Notes: generated from the sequence alone by a model not told the origin. DNA of 64,000 nucleotides from Datnioides undecimradiatus (GCA_008933995.1 WARS01000016.1:15876886-15940885), one strand, 5' to 3'; counted from the stretch's first letter, positions 1 through 14,163 are shown. Numbers and translations: made by a program.

Positions 1-103
1 ATCTATACCACAGCCAACCACCAGGGGGCGATGAAGATGTTTTGACTTCTTTTTGAGGGGACCTGTAATGTCATCCATCTTTATATACAGTCTATGCAAT
101 GAA
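1..103 (+). repeat. Fragment of a teleost interspersed repeat
   Basis: The text around CCACCAGGGGGCGATGAAG and the closing CATCTTTATATACAGTCTAT resemble, from memory, a repeat present in many copies in fish genomes. The copy is cut by the left edge of the window. I cannot assign its class with certainty. A search against a fish repeat library would settle it. Confidence 0.5.
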
Positions 104-108
104 CAGAA

Positions 109-130
109 ACACACACACACACACACACAC
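109..130. repeat. (AC)n microsatellite
   Basis: Eleven uninterrupted AC dinucleotides directly follow the interspersed repeat fragment. Confidence 0.95.
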
Positions 131-889
131 TCCTCAACATTTACCTTGTGCCCCCCTGAGGGCCCATCTTTCGAAAGAGAGGGTCTGAGTACATGTGTTG
201 GCCTTGGGCTTTCCATCTCAGTTTTATTGCTCTCTCTCTTTCTTTCATCCCACCATCCCGTCTCTTCCTCTCCATCCTCCCCATCGCTGTCTGCTCGTTA
301 ATGTGAGTGAGAACCTGTCATCCTTGTCTTCTGAATAGCTGACCATAAAGATGATGAGTGAACTTGGAGTTTTGAAGCCATACCCTTTCACCCACCTAGG
401 TGATGATGTCTCGGCATTAGATGTAATGCAGTAGTGTTGAAACGGTGTCTGCTGGAGGAAAACCCAGCATGCAGTGGGAATTGAGTGGAAAGAAACACAA
501 AATTTCACACAAAATTTCTGTGAAAGTAAATGATCTCACCTGTAATAAAGAAGGCAAAAGTGCAGTAATAACAGATGAAGATGGTTTAATGTTAGATTGT
601 TTAAACAGGAGCTGTGATGCTGTGCACTTGGAGTACCACAGAGCACAGTATTGACAAGTACTTAAACTAGCCGGCTCAATTATTGTTCACTGTTTATTTC
701 CCATTCCCAGTCTCTTTACCTGTGTGTCTGTCTCTTGGCAAAGCTTGCAGTCATTACAGCCTGTGTGAGCTGTGTGTTTATGTTCTGGCTGTCTTATTGA
801 CTTTTCATTTTTCTAAGTGCATGGTGCTGATAATGAATGCTCTTTCTCCCCTAGCTGGAGAGGTATTGGTAGGACTCATTACCCTTGTG

Positions 890-894
<5 letters not shown>

Positions 895-932
<38 letters not shown>
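895..932. repeat. (GT)n microsatellite
   Basis: About nineteen uninterrupted GT units. Threonine/histidine- or cysteine/valine-rich open frames across this spot are artefacts of the repeat. Confidence 0.97.
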
Positions 933-935
<3 letters not shown>

Positions 936-3513
936 TGTGGAGCCATAGCAGAAGCCAATGTATTTTGAGAATAGTGAGGACAAGTGTTTGTGGGTGTATC
1001 TGCATGCGTATGTGTGTTTGAAAAGTTCAGTTTTAGGAAGTGAGGGTGTGTGCAAGCCTGGGACTATGCTTAGGACAATGAAAGGGTCATTCACTCACAC
1101 AGTACCTGCCATAAAAACAACTCCTCCGACTTTAAAAGCGACTTTCAACGCTAAACTTTTCCCTCTCTCTCTTTTTCATCCTCCATTCTACACACTCATA
1201 CACTTTCTCCCCTCTTTCTCTTGCCCTTTTACTTCTCTTTGCTCCCTTTCTCATCTCCTTTTCCTCTATTCTGTTGTGTCATTTTTACCTTTCACTCCCC
1301 CTTTTTTAATCATGCATGGACCTCATCTCTTATTGAACCAATGAATTCCCCACTGACCTTGTTACCTTCGCTTTAACTCGGGCTTACATTTATCACTTCA
1401 TTATCTTTACCCTCTTACACTAATTATGTTCCCTTTTATCTGGGTGGAATCACTCACCTCAATTCTCTGACATTTGGCTGATGTATCTCAAAAAGTGGAT
1501 TATCAAAGCACAGAAATTAAGAGACTGAAAGGCAAAGGCCATAAATTGATAGTTAATGATTTGTTGTAAACGTGGGCTGAATTTCCTAAATGGAAGTCCC
1601 ATGTTGTAGTTGTGCTGTAGCTATGCAAGAATATATAGAGTTTATCATATTTTGTTTTCACTCATTCTCAGAAACGGGCCTTGCTCTAGCAGTTAAACAG
1701 TTGAATGTCGGCTAAAATTGGTTTCTGATTAGTGTGCGGAGGAGTGAGCACTTTCAAAGCCTTGCATAAAATTCAATTGTTCCATTACACTCAGTCTAAT
1801 TATGAATCTACATCTTTGCAAATCCCCCTCTGAGAAACAAATGATGTACATAACAATCATATTTCGCAGTGATCACATTTTCAGCTAGAGTGAGATCTTC
1901 CTGGCTTGATTTGGCTGGCTGAGAAACACAGAGATACTAAATAGTCTAATTTTATCTCTCTCCCTCATCCAATCAGGGAAGTTCAGACAGCACGTCTTCC
2001 TCATTTTATACTTCCTCTCCATGATCAAATCAATGGTTCTAATGAGGCAATTAAAAATACATAGAGTTAGGCATTAACGAACTGAAATATACTTAAGAGG
2101 CCATCAAGGACACAATAAAGACATGGATTTATTGTCATTGTTGTCATTTATCCTTATGATTGCACTTTAATTGCACAAAGGCTAATTGTCTGCATACTGT
2201 TTTGGCTGCAAAATAGCAAATATTGTTTTCATCACTTGTTCATATGTGTGGGTTGCTGCGTGGAATGGATGTAATGGACCATATGAAGTCATCCTTCTGC
2301 ACCAGTGAACTATAGGCTTCCTACTGTTTACTGGTGGCTGGACACAATAATAAAATGACAGATACATAGAGCTGTCTCTTTGCCTCAGGTTTTGAAGGCA
2401 TATACAATAAAAACATTAGGAATAAGCTGAGTTTTTTTAATTACAATAATAAAGACTTTTTTTTTTCTTTTTAGCAAAACAGCTTAGTAATCAAATGACT
2501 TTCAACCACCTTACAAGTGTCATCATTGGATGTGCCCTAATGATATTTTACATCCTATCCATTCCTCATAATAACAATAAATCACAAAGCTTGCTTTTTT
2601 CCTTTCATTTTAGATTATTTTTTATGTTAAAGTTTGAGGTATTGGATTGCATTGTAACCATAGTTTTTATTTTGTCCAACGTCTGTAGCAACATTGTGGA
2701 AAGCTGGAAAATGTTTTATCTGTTGATAAAGCATTCAGTGGAACATTGTAAAAGCAATAAGATTATTTTACTGTTTATGCTTTGGAAAGAGTTATACGAC
2801 CGTGAACAATAACCATCTGTTTTCCTGTGTTTAATAAAAGGACATTAAAACATCAGAAAAATGCTGCTCAGTGACGTAAAGTCAAGTAAGAACGCTGTCA
2901 CCCTCAGGCAATAAGGGAGACTTTATGTGTGTTTATGAGCGTGGAATGTTTATTGCAAGGATAGCAGAAAATTGTTTGCCATAAACTCTACTGTCAGTCT
3001 CTTTTACCATCCAGCATCACATTTGCAGAAAATCACCTCGTCAGGAAAAGTTGTTGTTTATCACGCCGTCACTATCCCTATGTAATCCCTAAATTTGCAG
3101 TTATCCAACCAAAGCTACTTGTTTTAACTTCCCACAGAGACCAATCAAATAGGATATTGGTTGGTATTTCTTAGATGTGAAAAAGTGGCAAGTTTGGCAA
3201 CCAAACAGAAGTTCATGGAAGTCTACCACAAACAGTTGTGCAAGCGGACAAAAAGTTTTCTGTGGGACACACAAATAATCTTGAATAGAGTTTTCATTTT
3301 CTGCATTGGCTGTGTTAAAAACATGAATAATGCAGAGTGCACCATGGTTGAAGAATATGCCACAAGGTCAGAGCAGTATTGCTTTAGGCATGTTTGGAAA
3401 GCAAACATTTATAACTGTGCGCATTTTAAATAAAGGATAGAATGCCCAAGCTCCCTTCTCCAGACCTGCATTCAATTTTGAAACAACACTACATTCCCTT
3501 AGGCACTATCGCC

Positions 3514-3580
3514 ATGTTACATTTACATTTTAGACATTAAACTGACACCATTTTTCAGGTGGACTCTCAATAACTGCAAA
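3514..3580 (+). repeat. Degenerate SINE-like repeat, ATTTACATTT...GACA type
   Basis: The run TGTTACATTTACATTT followed by TAGACATTAAACTGACACC and a GGTGGACTCTCAATAACTGC-like segment resembles the ubiquitous fish repeat that reads ACATTTACATTTAG, then CAGACGCTTTTATCC, then GCGACTTACA. The match is degenerate and from memory, so this is a tentative call of an old copy. Confidence 0.4.
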
Positions 3581-4637
3581 TAGGGGAATATGTTCAATAA
3601 ATCTTTGTAACTGTGAGTTGCAGAGTAATGAGAGTGCAAGAAACACTCAGTAAGTTAAGTCAGATGTCATCTCTGCAAAAACCATTTAATGTGAGCACCA
3701 CACAGCCACACTGTACTCTAAGTTGGCACTGGGCTTTTATTGCAAATATAAAAGGTCAATTAATAAAATGTCTCAGTTAAGGCTCACTAACTCATATTTA
3801 AATGCAAGATTATTATCTCTTGCAGCTTGCATTTGCCATGACTGCAGGATATTAATGTAATTATGTTCACGGAGGCATGTAAGTCACTAGAAAGCCATAA
3901 AGATCAGATGTACCCTGGGCCATGAGTTCTTCAACTTTTCCAACAAGGGGAACAACTCCAGATTATCTGCAGTGCATGTGAATCGGAAACTTTTTTTCCA
4001 TGTCTCTTTCCTAGGTCATATAAGATGATTTGGTCTGGGACTGAGGCGTGCCTAGAGGTTTAAAAAAGCATAAAGACTGACAGGGAAAGTGAGCGAGAAA
4101 CATTCTTTCTTGCTCTGGGTTTTCAGTCTGACTCCATGGAGAGCCACGCTGCCTCATGAGTGTCACAATGTGCATCACTTGACCTGCAAACTTTGAGAGT
4201 TGCCATTTATACTTTAACTTTTTCTTATTGCAACTAGCTTAAGACTAGAAAGACAAGTGGCACATCATATGTTCTGCATGTTTTTTTGAGTTGTCATTTG
4301 AGTGTAATACACACGTGTACAAGCAGCTCTAGACTGAAGAGCCTCATGAAATTTTGTTTTGTGAAGCTGAAGGAGGTTCAGTGAGTTCAGCCTCCAAGCC
4401 TCCAGCATGTTCTTAGGCTTAGCTTCACCTTTAGCTCAGCTGGGCAGTGTTACAATCTGCTTGGTTTTTTTTACATCAATATCATAGCTCATTCCTATCT
4501 ATAGACAATGAGTCTGCTGTACATGCACTGGTGGTCTCTAATGTGCTGCCAAAGGTTCTCCATATATCTTGTTTGCGCTTATTGCAGTGTTTTTATTTTA
4601 CATGCCAAATGTTTGATACGGGCTGTTTTGTTACAAG

Positions 4638-4698
4638 TTCCTTCTTCGTCTTCGTCTCTTTCTTCTTCCTCTTCCTCCTCCTCTTCTTCTTCTTCTTT
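4638..4698. repeat. Imperfect (TTC/TCC)n pyrimidine microsatellite
   Basis: The + strand is almost purely C and T in CTT, CCT and CGT triplets. Poly-serine or poly-phenylalanine open frames over it are repeat artefacts. Confidence 0.85.
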
Positions 4699-6235
4699 TA
4701 AATATGTTCACTTCTTAAACATTCACCATGTCAGAACTTGTTTGAAAGACCCACTTAGTGCAATTACGCTTTTGAAAAAGGTAGAAACCTTCTTTAAAGA
4801 GGTTTTTTTTTGTGAAACCTAATAATTATTATCTCATTTTCCTCAACCTTGTCTAATGTAAGACCTCAAAATGAGCATTAAAATACACGGGTTGTAACAT
4901 GGCTATTGAATAGAAATGAACAATACAGGACTACTACAAGGAAGAGCAAAAGAATGATTATAGGCTGATTGAAAAAAAAAATGTATTTCCATTGCATTCC
5001 ATGTAGTTCCAATGCACAATGCTGTACTAATTTGAATCACATCAATTATTTTATTAAGATTCCCTTTAAAGGAAAAGCTTCCGTTGATCCTCAGCTGAGA
5101 AAAAATGTAAGAGAAAGATAATTAAATGAAATGAAATTTGGTTTATTGACGAATGTTTCCTGTTTTCATTTAAAGCAGGCCCTAGGCTGGCAATATCACT
5201 AATTGTGTTAAGGCTGACAGTAGCTGTTTGTGCAACTGGGGCTTCAGATTCCATACTAATATGCAGCACCATGTGGCACAACCTTTGCCTGTCTTTTCAT
5301 CTGCACTTTCCACCATTTCATCTTCCCTCCATCCCACAGTCTTGACTCCAGAGATCAGGCTGATTAATGCAGATGACAAACGGCACTCATTTATCTCTCC
5401 CTCTGTCTCTTTCTCTCCTCCCTTACTATATTAATGACTGTAATCAACTCTAAATAAATAATTTGTGTCCCTCAGTGCATGAATCTCACCCTCCCACCTG
5501 TGGCAAATTCAAAAGTTAGATTAAAAAGTGCTTTGCAGTGCAGTTTCTGCCTTTCACCCCTGCATTTCCCTCTACTCCCTTTCACATCTTTTCCGTCATT
5601 TATCTTTGTCTGTTTCTTGTGAGAGACACCTTGAAGAGATTAAAGGTGTGCTGTGGTGCAGCAGAGGGCCTGTCTCTCTCTTTGACTGGTAGACACACAG
5701 AGATGTGGTGACCAGCTTCTTTCCTGCTGTTGCATCATGGCTATGTTGCATGCTGTTTACTTTCAAAGGGCCAAAATAATACAGTTGCTGTCTCCTTTGC
5801 CCCCCTTCTTACCTTCTTTTAGTCTCTCACTGCAGTGCCATGTAGCACTTAAGTTGCAGTGGCTCTGTTTAAACTCTGGTCAATTAATTTGGCACCAAGT
5901 TGAGCTTGACTGTGTGTTTCTGGTATTTGCATGGGGAAGTAGAGTTGAAGCTTAAGTTCATACAAGGCCTGTGTGTCTTTTCAACAACAATATAAACACA
6001 CACGGCCTAATTAAAGTTTGTGGTCATTTTTTCATTATATTTCTGCCCATACCCATTTAGAAACACAAGGGGCAAGAATAATTAAAACATCTCTCAATAT
6101 AATTCAATTTAACACAACATCAGGGCTAACTACAACCTGAATGAACATCTGTCAGCACAGTTTTACATGATAAACTTCATTAAGAGGAGATTTACTGATG
6201 ATATAAGGATAACTCAGTGTATGCATGATCACTGC

Positions 6236-6282
6236 CTGTCTGTTTAACAGACAGTATTTCTACTGTCTGTTATACAGACAGT
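6236..6282. repeat. Two adjacent hairpins sharing one stem sequence
   Basis: CTGTCTGT and ACAGACAG pair across a 3-base loop at 6236-6254. A second copy with stem ACTGTCTGT / ACAGACAGT and a 3-base loop occupies 6262-6282. The two hairpins are 7 bases apart and use the same 8-base arm. No function is evident; they may be a remnant of a terminal inverted repeat or a local duplication. Confidence 0.8.
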
Positions 6283-7464
6283 TTAGAAAGAAGAGCATTT
6301 CCTAGCAATTTTGCTCTGTCATTGAAAAGAAAGATATGATGTGATACATTACTCAGCTGAATAGCAGTGACATTCAGTTAGACAGGACTTAACTGACACA
6401 TTGAGGGAACTGTAGTATGGCTCATCAAATGAGCTCTGGTGTATAAAACGAGTCTCAGAGATAAGCAGCACAAATGCCAGCAGTTATTAACAATCATCTT
6501 GCAACAAGTCTTGCAGCAGTGCTGCACTGTAGTGTAGTGTATATACAGTATTATGTATGTTAGGGAATTGATGAGATGGAAAAGTCTCACCTTTGAGAAA
6601 AATCTAAGCTGTGTTACTAAACATGGGCAAGAATTGCTGACTGTTGGTGCCTGGGACATTTGAAGTTGCAAGTGATTACAATTAATTTTACATTTTATTT
6701 ACATTTGGGGAGACATAACAAGAGACAAAATAATATATCACAACGCAAAGGTTAATGAATGCATCTAGCAATTGTATGTTTGGTACATCTCATGTTAAGT
6801 GTTCTTCTGAATGATGTACTTCTTGATACATAAGAGACATTTCATTTATCTGTTGTGATGTCCATTCAAGTCCAACATCAGCTGACTCCTTGCCCTTGTT
6901 TTCTTGACCAGAAACAGAAAGGCTTGCTTCTTAATGCACCCAGTGATTTATTTAGTGAAAAAAAAACCATTATCATTTCCAAAAAGAAGATGGAAAAACA
7001 TTTTATTCAACATTTGATTGAATATTTCTACACGTGCCGTGCGTTGCGTAATGTGGTTTACACTGTAGGAACATTTTCCCTTGCATAACACACAAAAGAA
7101 CCCACTGGGCTTTTGAATATTCATTAAATTTGACATTCTAGACAGGAGGGGAACTGACAAGCATATCAGCCTGACTCACTCAACAGAATGCTCATCTTAA
7201 TCCACTGATAAGCTTTGCAATGTTTGAATAACTAATCAGGAAGTTTAGTGAGTGAAATCCAGTCAAAGCCTAAATTATTCACCTGACATAGAAACTTATT
7301 TTGTCTTGTTCATATCTTTCCTACCTTGACTGCAGATAGAAAACAAAACAACAAAAACTGTCACTACTTTTCTCACTATTCATGTTGTTGTATATTACAA
7401 TCACTCCATTCTTGAAATGCTATATAGCATCTAGTTCTACTTGCCCACTTCCACTGCATGACTA

Positions 7465-7487
7465 ACACACACACACACACACACACA
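7465..7487. repeat. (AC)n microsatellite
   Basis: About eleven uninterrupted AC units in the upstream intron. Confidence 0.95.
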
Positions 7488-10400
7488 GACACAGACATTC
7501 GACAGTGTGCATACATGAATAAAAAACCTTCCTTGTGGTCACATCACTGAGAAGGAAAGTTAATTTGGCAAGTGTGTGTGTGCACGGTTTGATGATCATT
7601 GGAGCGTAGCCAATGGGAGAGTTAATGCCAATATAATCTAGGAGAAAGTTTGCTGCCAGTGTTTAGTTGACAGGAATGTCAAAAACACTGTTACCAAAGT
7701 TTCTTTTCAAGGAAACAAATGTAGTTTTGTTCCTGAAGTTTTACACCCATGGAGTCTAAACATGAGTATGAGTAAATAAGCATGAGTGAGAGGTTCCTAA
7801 AAGCTAAGCTAAAATACTGTATCAACTGTAATTGTGTTGGTGCTAATGTGAATGAGTGGGTCACAGACACCAATGTACTTGCATTCCTGGTTGCATCTCT
7901 CCTGACTCAATGTCCATTACTGTGATTAAATCAACAAACTCAGGGAGGAATGAACATAATGTAAAAAATACTTAACTGTCATTCTTTCTATAGAAAATTG
8001 TTTGTCACAGGCATACATTCTCCTGAAGAGGGAGGGAAAGGTTTAAAATATGGTCTTGCACCTTATATTACTGGACACATACTTTCAGGCCAGCTATTAT
8101 GGCCCCAGACAGCAGATTCTGCTGATGCTCCTGCTGTAAAGGCCTGAAGTTCCCCTAACCTTTTAGTCTAGACTGTGAAGTTGTTGAACAGACACTGCCT
8201 GGTGATCCCAGACTGTACTTCAATTCATAAAAGGTGAAAAATGATTTAGCCAATGGCCTGAGCCAGCCAAGCATTAAAAGCAGCCAGAGAAATCTTAAAA
8301 ACAGTCATAAAATCCACATTTAACCAGTGCAAGGACACTAAAGTTTGAGTTATATAACCTCATCTTTTACTTAAAAGCCTTAATGCTGCATTTAGCATAT
8401 TGCCAGAATTCTGACCTAAGGAAAACTATAGAGTCATTTAAATTAGACCAAATATGATCGACCTTCTCTACACAGCCAAAGGACAAAAACTGCCAATTTT
8501 AGAAGTGTCTCTTGGCTGGAGAATGTATTAGCATTCACGTATCCAAATATACATGGACAGGGACGTATGCAAAAACAATTCAAGACCATACAGAGAACAA
8601 ATAATTATATGAATGTCACATACTGTTTCACGCACTCCTGTGATCTCTAATCTCTAGGATGTGTGAGGGAAGGAAACTGAGGGGAAGAAAGGTGAGGGTG
8701 TTGGGGAGGCATAACCAGAAAGCGCATTGAGGCTGACTTTAATTAAAAATTCATCTTGACCTGTTTGGGAAAATCAACCATGCATGCAGTGTTTACTTGG
8801 CTTAGCCACACTCTTCTTTGTACCTATCCCCCAATCCTTTTATAGTGTCCTCTTGCGTCATACCTCATCATTGCTAGAAGCCCCAATTTAAAGCCTTGAA
8901 TTAAAAATCCAGGATAGCGAACTCATATAACTTTATCATGGCCTCAATGCTTTAATGTGTAGTTGTAAAAAAGTTACACAGGGACCAATTTAATGTTCTC
9001 TGCTTAATTACAGAATACAAATTGGAGAACTCAGAATTCCATTGAAGTGTGTGGAAAGTTTAATAAATGGTTTCTTTTGTTTTTTGTTCTATTCACAAGT
9101 TGAGTTGCGAGAAAAAGAACAGGAGCTCTCTTACAGTCACAGAGTTAATTGAGACTTGTGATGAAAGGACCTTATAAATGCAAAGAAGTTACCATCAGGG
9201 GCAGGCAAGTTTTGGGAATCCTGCTTCTGGTGGGTAACACTGAGTTCAATGAGAAGCACTTTCTCTTGCCTCAACATTCAAACTGACTGATGTCTCCTTC
9301 AACATGTGATTAAAACAAAAACCCTGTTGTTTCAGTGGAGCTTTCACAGGCCCAGCAGTACAAGGTTGCAACAGCCAATTCCTTGCTGTGTGAGTGCAGA
9401 GACCTCCTTCCTTCTTTTACCACCACCCACCTCAACCCTTTTACACATCTGCCAGACACAAAGTAATATTACCATTTATTTAAAGTCATGTTTCTGGCTG
9501 GCAGAGGAATGTGAGTCCAACTGTGGCACATCTGATGTTTTTTTGGGGGGGGGGGTTTAGCTGCTAGAAAGCTCCACCATCAACAGCTGGTGGTGAGCAT
9601 TTAGCGCAGAGTTGATTTATTAGAGCTTTTCCACCAAAACAGCTGCTTGCATCTGGAAACAAAGCTGATGGCAGCAGTGAGACTGAATCAAAACATTTGT
9701 TTCCATGGAAATACTGATTACAGTTTCTTAACATACGTCCTCTTCCTACTCTTTGTCTCTGCTATGGGCCACTGTCACCAGGGTTACATATAAAGAGACT
9801 TAACATGGCATTGCACTTCCTAACTTGCTAATATAATAGGTAAGAAATGAAAAGTTGAAACAGCAAGCTATTATATATAATTGATCAGTGTTGTCAGATG
9901 CTTTGGGTTCTGTGAGTGCCCTCAAGTTCTTTATGAATATGAGGTAAGGATGGGGACTTAAAAATCTAACTAACTATCACATGAAAATTTATAAGCAAAA
10001 TTAGAACAAAGAATCAAAGAAGAACAAACCTTTGGAGACAGAAGTTTTCATACTGTGACAAAGTTTAATTGTGTAAAGAAATGACTTTGTTCTTTTACCC
10101 GCTGCAGATCAAAGCGGATTGTAGAGTGTTACTTGTTGCACTGACTTCACAGAGAAGTAAAGAAAATAAGTTTTCACCACTTTTTTCCAGGGGGTCAAAC
10201 ATCGTAAAGATTGTCGAAATTACTGTTGATAACCTTACTGCCAAAACAGTGGTTCAGCGGGGGTGTGCATGGAACTGTATTTGCAGACAGGGGTTTTGTG
10301 TGAACCGTGACAGCCAGAAATTAACATGTGACAGCAGGCAAAAGTTAGTTGAGCATGCATTCATTATCCCAAATTAAATGCAATGTTTGTGTTACAAAGT

Positions 10401-13400
10401 GGTAATAAACCAAGCACAGCGCATTCGCACAAGGTTAAAACATTAAAATGCCTGTGTTATCTGCAGGGCACCCTAATGGTTCATCAGACTGATCCTCATG
10501 TCACGTGGTTGAGATGTTAAAGAGTTCAGATCTGACTCAGGACCCCAGTGACATGCAGTGCACTGCAATGGTTGTTTTTTATCACAGTTTCTTTTGCCTC
10601 TCTTCATCAGTGAGATACTCTAAAAGCTTTATTATTACTGAAGGTTCCTGCTGAGGGAGGCACTTGTGACAACAGAGGAGATCCTGTCAGGATGTGATTA
10701 TTTAAGTCAGCACATCAATTAACATGTCTTCCTAACGAGGAGTCATGTTGTTATTGGTGACAGCAGAATTACTTTGGTGTTATCAGTGGGAGAGACATTT
10801 GCAGGAGCAAATTAATTGACCAAAAGCATTTAATTTACACAGAATAAAAATGAGCTACGTGCAGGTCACTAACAAGATGAACCAAAGAGATCAGGTAGTT
10901 ATTACTGGACAAACCGCCTCGCAGGTTGTTGACAACTGACTGTGTAAAATGTGTACAATGACGGGAGACATTTAACACAATGAAGTTATGTCATTTCAAT
11001 GTGTCTAAACTTTATGAGAATTGCTGCAGGGAGTCTTGATACTCTCAGCTTTTTGTGCTTTATTCTTTTTACTGTTGTCAGCGTTAACAGACGTTCAGAG
11101 CAAACATTTCAGACGTGACTATAGCTATATTAAGCCTTTCTTCTATTTCGCAGTTTAGATTATCTCTGACTGACACATCAATTAGAACTAATCTCAAAAG
11201 AAGTTTTACAGCATACAAAAACAAAGTGAACGAATCTAACGTTTAATTCTCCAATTCAACACTATTCATTTGCATAAAGTAAAAATACTCAGTATAGATG
11301 TTTCCAACAGCCATCGCGCATCTCACCCTTCCTGTCCTTTTCTCTGAGCGATCATTTGAAACAAATAACCTCTGAGCACACTTTTTTTCTGCACACATAT
11401 AAACCTGTTTTTTCTTCCGAGGTTCATTTCAATTTAGCGTGAAAGTCATTGGTAAAATTATGTAATCACACATTCCAGCTTCAGTGCAAAGACAAGATAG
11501 AGTTATAGTACTGTAGCTAGAAATTAGATTATTTTAAGATAATCTCTGATACCATTTGAATCATATTTAAGAAAGCCTAATGCCAGCCTTTGCATTTAAT
11601 ATTGCAGTCACTTGTTGACCTCTAAAACCTCTTTCTCTGATACTACTGCTCTTCTGTGTCCCAAGTGTGTGTAATGAGAGAACCTTTCTCAGGGTTTTCG
11701 CAGTCCTCACTATCATCGAGGCTGCCCATCTCCCGCTGTTTCAGAATCTTTTGTACAACCTTACTGAGAAGACAAAGAGACATTTTTCTGTGAATAAAAC
11801 ACAAATCTTCGGAAATATGCTGACCCACATCCATGTTGGGAATCTGCACTACGAGCTGTATTATAGGAAAGAGCTTAACAGCTGAAGAGCAGAAACTAGC
11901 TCAGTGTCTGAGACAGCAACTAGCACAGCACATCTCCAATTTAAACCAGCCCCACTTTCTCTTTATCTCTCCCTTTCAAATGTGAACCCTTGATTTCTTT
12001 TTCTTTTTTTCATTTTCTCCCCTCCCCACACCCCTCCACTCTGTAACTGTCAACCCTCCACCCCTCCATCTCCTAAGACTTTGCATGCACACATACACAC
12101 ACCTTGCTTTGGGGGTGAGCCTTTCACAACACAAATCTCAATTGCTTTTTCACACAGTTGGTGGAGGAGTTAAAAGCTTAAGAAGGGAGAGATAGACAGG
12201 ATAAAGACAGCAAGCGAGAGATGAGAAAAAGAACTTAATCCCAGATTGATGGCTGCTAATAAAGTTTGATTATTACTGACAAGGCACTCTGGGTTTCTAA
12301 TTGACACTTGTAATAGCCTGGGAGCCCAGACAGTGAAAGAAAGGGGATAGGGAGAGAGGGAGAGAGAGGGTTTTCTTGAGTCAGAGTTAGAGTAGCAGCA
12401 CATCGCAAAATGAAGGGAGACATGGTTGAACAAAAAGAACTAAAGGCAAACTGCCATTGTGACCCCACCTAGTGATTTGTCGACTCTGTCACTAGATTGA
12501 TCAGCTTTTCAGACCTTACCTGCCAGCTTGCCAACCAACAGAAAGAAATCTGTGGAGATTTTCCAGCTATTTGGCACAACGTCAGTGTGTACAGTAATTG
12601 CCAACAAATAATGGATGATGCTGATGGATGTTGCTTGCAATTAGGTAACTCATAAAAGCTACATTCCTCCTCTAACAAAGGGAATAATTGCAAATATATG
12701 CAAATTCTGGTGATTTGACCTTTTTGGCCAACATAATTGCTTTCTATAAAAGTTTAGCTATAAAGTGGCATGGACATACATTTAAGTGTTATGAAATGTG
12801 TTTTTTTACTGGAATGAGGACGCTATAAAACATGGCTCCATTAGGACGATACAGTAGTGTTTCTTTGTGCGTTTGCTGTGTGGCAAGACATTTGTTTACT
12901 AGTATGTAAGAAACATGTTGTTCCCAAGTTCTTCAGAGTTTTGGTTTCTGTCTTGGATCTAGAGAAGTTTGAGAGAGATTGAAGCAAATTCTTTAAAAAA
13001 AAAGCATAGATTCTGCATTTTCTTTGTCACTAGTGTTTCCTGCAGGATACCAACAGGCTGCATTTACTTGTGGACTTAACTATCAAATAAATAATAACAA
13101 CTTGAGTTCCATGGGAAATGTGTTGGTCACAGAGACCATCTAATTTCTTTTTTAAGGAGGAAGGGGTCGGAAAAGTCATTTATTTCCACTTTATTTGATA
13201 TTTTCTTGATTTTCACCATCTGTGTATTTTGCTTCTTATTGTGCACACTTTCAACACTGCTCACCATCTGTGAATAAAATGAAAATAAGCTCATTCCTTC
13301 CATTATCTCTCACTCTGTATGACCGTTGGCAAAGTCATTATTATGCATTATTATACAACTATGGCAAAGTCATAAAGAGAAACGTTCTCACATTTTACAG

Positions 13401-14040
13401 AGACTTTACAAACACAAGGTAACCCTGTCTCACTGTTTTCTTTTGGTTGTAATGTTTCAGGTCTGTGGTCCCAGCTTGCAGTTCACCTTTATTGTGACAA
13501 TATGTACCCACACACTATATTGTTTCCACAGATTAAAAGTAATAAGAAACATTATAATGGTATTTATGTTAATATTTATTATTAGTTTTTATTCTTCAAA
13601 TCAAGTTTGTTTTCCAGCAGCCCCCTTTATTCTTCCCTTAATCACAAAAGCAACAGTTTCCATATTGACTGTTTTTTTCAGTGGAACAACACAGCTTGTT
13701 CTATGGATTATCCAGGCTAAGTGGGACATTGTTTCATAAACCATAATCATTTTTTATGTTGCTACTGATTACGTAGCAGCAGGGATCATCTTAGTTATTT
13801 CAATATATGCACCAATATTACAGTTGTGTCACAGCATGGCAAAATCTAGAAATGCTGGGGTTGAGAGTTCAAATCTCTTTGTGGTAATTCAGGCTTCATA
13901 CGGTTTTGAAGTGAGTTTTGGATTAAAAAAAAAAAAAACATCCACCAGATGGTATGTTTTATGTGCTGTGAAAGTTCTGTTATAATTTTTAACCCAGTCT
14001 CTCTCTTTCTCTCTATCTGTCTCTCCTGTTTCTCCCTCAG

Positions 14041-14163
14041 GTTCAGAAATGGTAGAAGCTCAGTGTCAGAGGTTTGAGGTGAGGAGTACAGACGGAGAGA
14101 GAGTTCTGTTTTCTGCAGATGAAGAGGAGATCAGCATTGGCACTGAGAAACTCAGAGTCACAG
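14041..14163 (+). CDS. sgcz: Zeta-sarcoglycan, internal exon (first visible)
   Basis: This exon encodes part of the extracellular domain of zeta-sarcoglycan. The protein is a type II single-pass membrane protein of the dystrophin-associated sarcoglycan complex, which links the cytoskeleton to the extracellular matrix in muscle and some other tissues. The exon follows a long CT-rich tract ending in CAG and is followed by the donor GTAGGA. It is 123 bp: two bases complete a glycine codon from the missing exon, then come 40 codons and one base of the next codon. The peptide includes MVEAQCQRFEVR, LFSADEEE and GTEKLRVT. VEAQC.RFEVR and VLFSADE match the zeta paralogue as I remember it. Gamma and delta differ there (VEVQNQQF, VEAYGKKF). 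The methionine inside the exon is not a start. Confidence 0.93.

Larger units (their letters stand above)
1..14040 (+). other. sgcz: Upstream intron of sgcz (5' part outside window)
   Basis: This stretch ends in a long polypyrimidine tract and CAG directly before the first visible sgcz exon, so it is inferred to be the 3' part of an intron. I looked for the preceding sarcoglycan exon, which in the family encodes the NVTVNA-type glycosylation segment, and did not find it. The intron's 5' end and the earlier exons therefore lie left of base 1. Visible contents are microsatellites, a few degenerate interspersed repeats and one pair of hairpins, each listed separately. Short open frames here have no recognisable domain and are treated as chance. 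Confidence 0.7.

Noticed and set aside
10069-10377. A 102-codon cysteine-containing open frame (ends near CICRQGFCVN...)
   Set aside because: The cysteine pattern looked briefly like a small secreted protein, but there is no signal peptide, no splice context and no family resemblance.
13326-13739. A 137-codon open frame just upstream of the first visible exon
   Set aside because: Considered as the previous sgcz exon, but it contains no sarcoglycan sequence, is far larger than family exons and lacks splice sites in the right phase.
14049-14051. The ATG in the first visible exon as a translation start
   Set aside because: It lies inside a conserved ectodomain stretch and the reading frame is open through the acceptor site. 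A protein starting here would lack the membrane anchor that sarcoglycans need.
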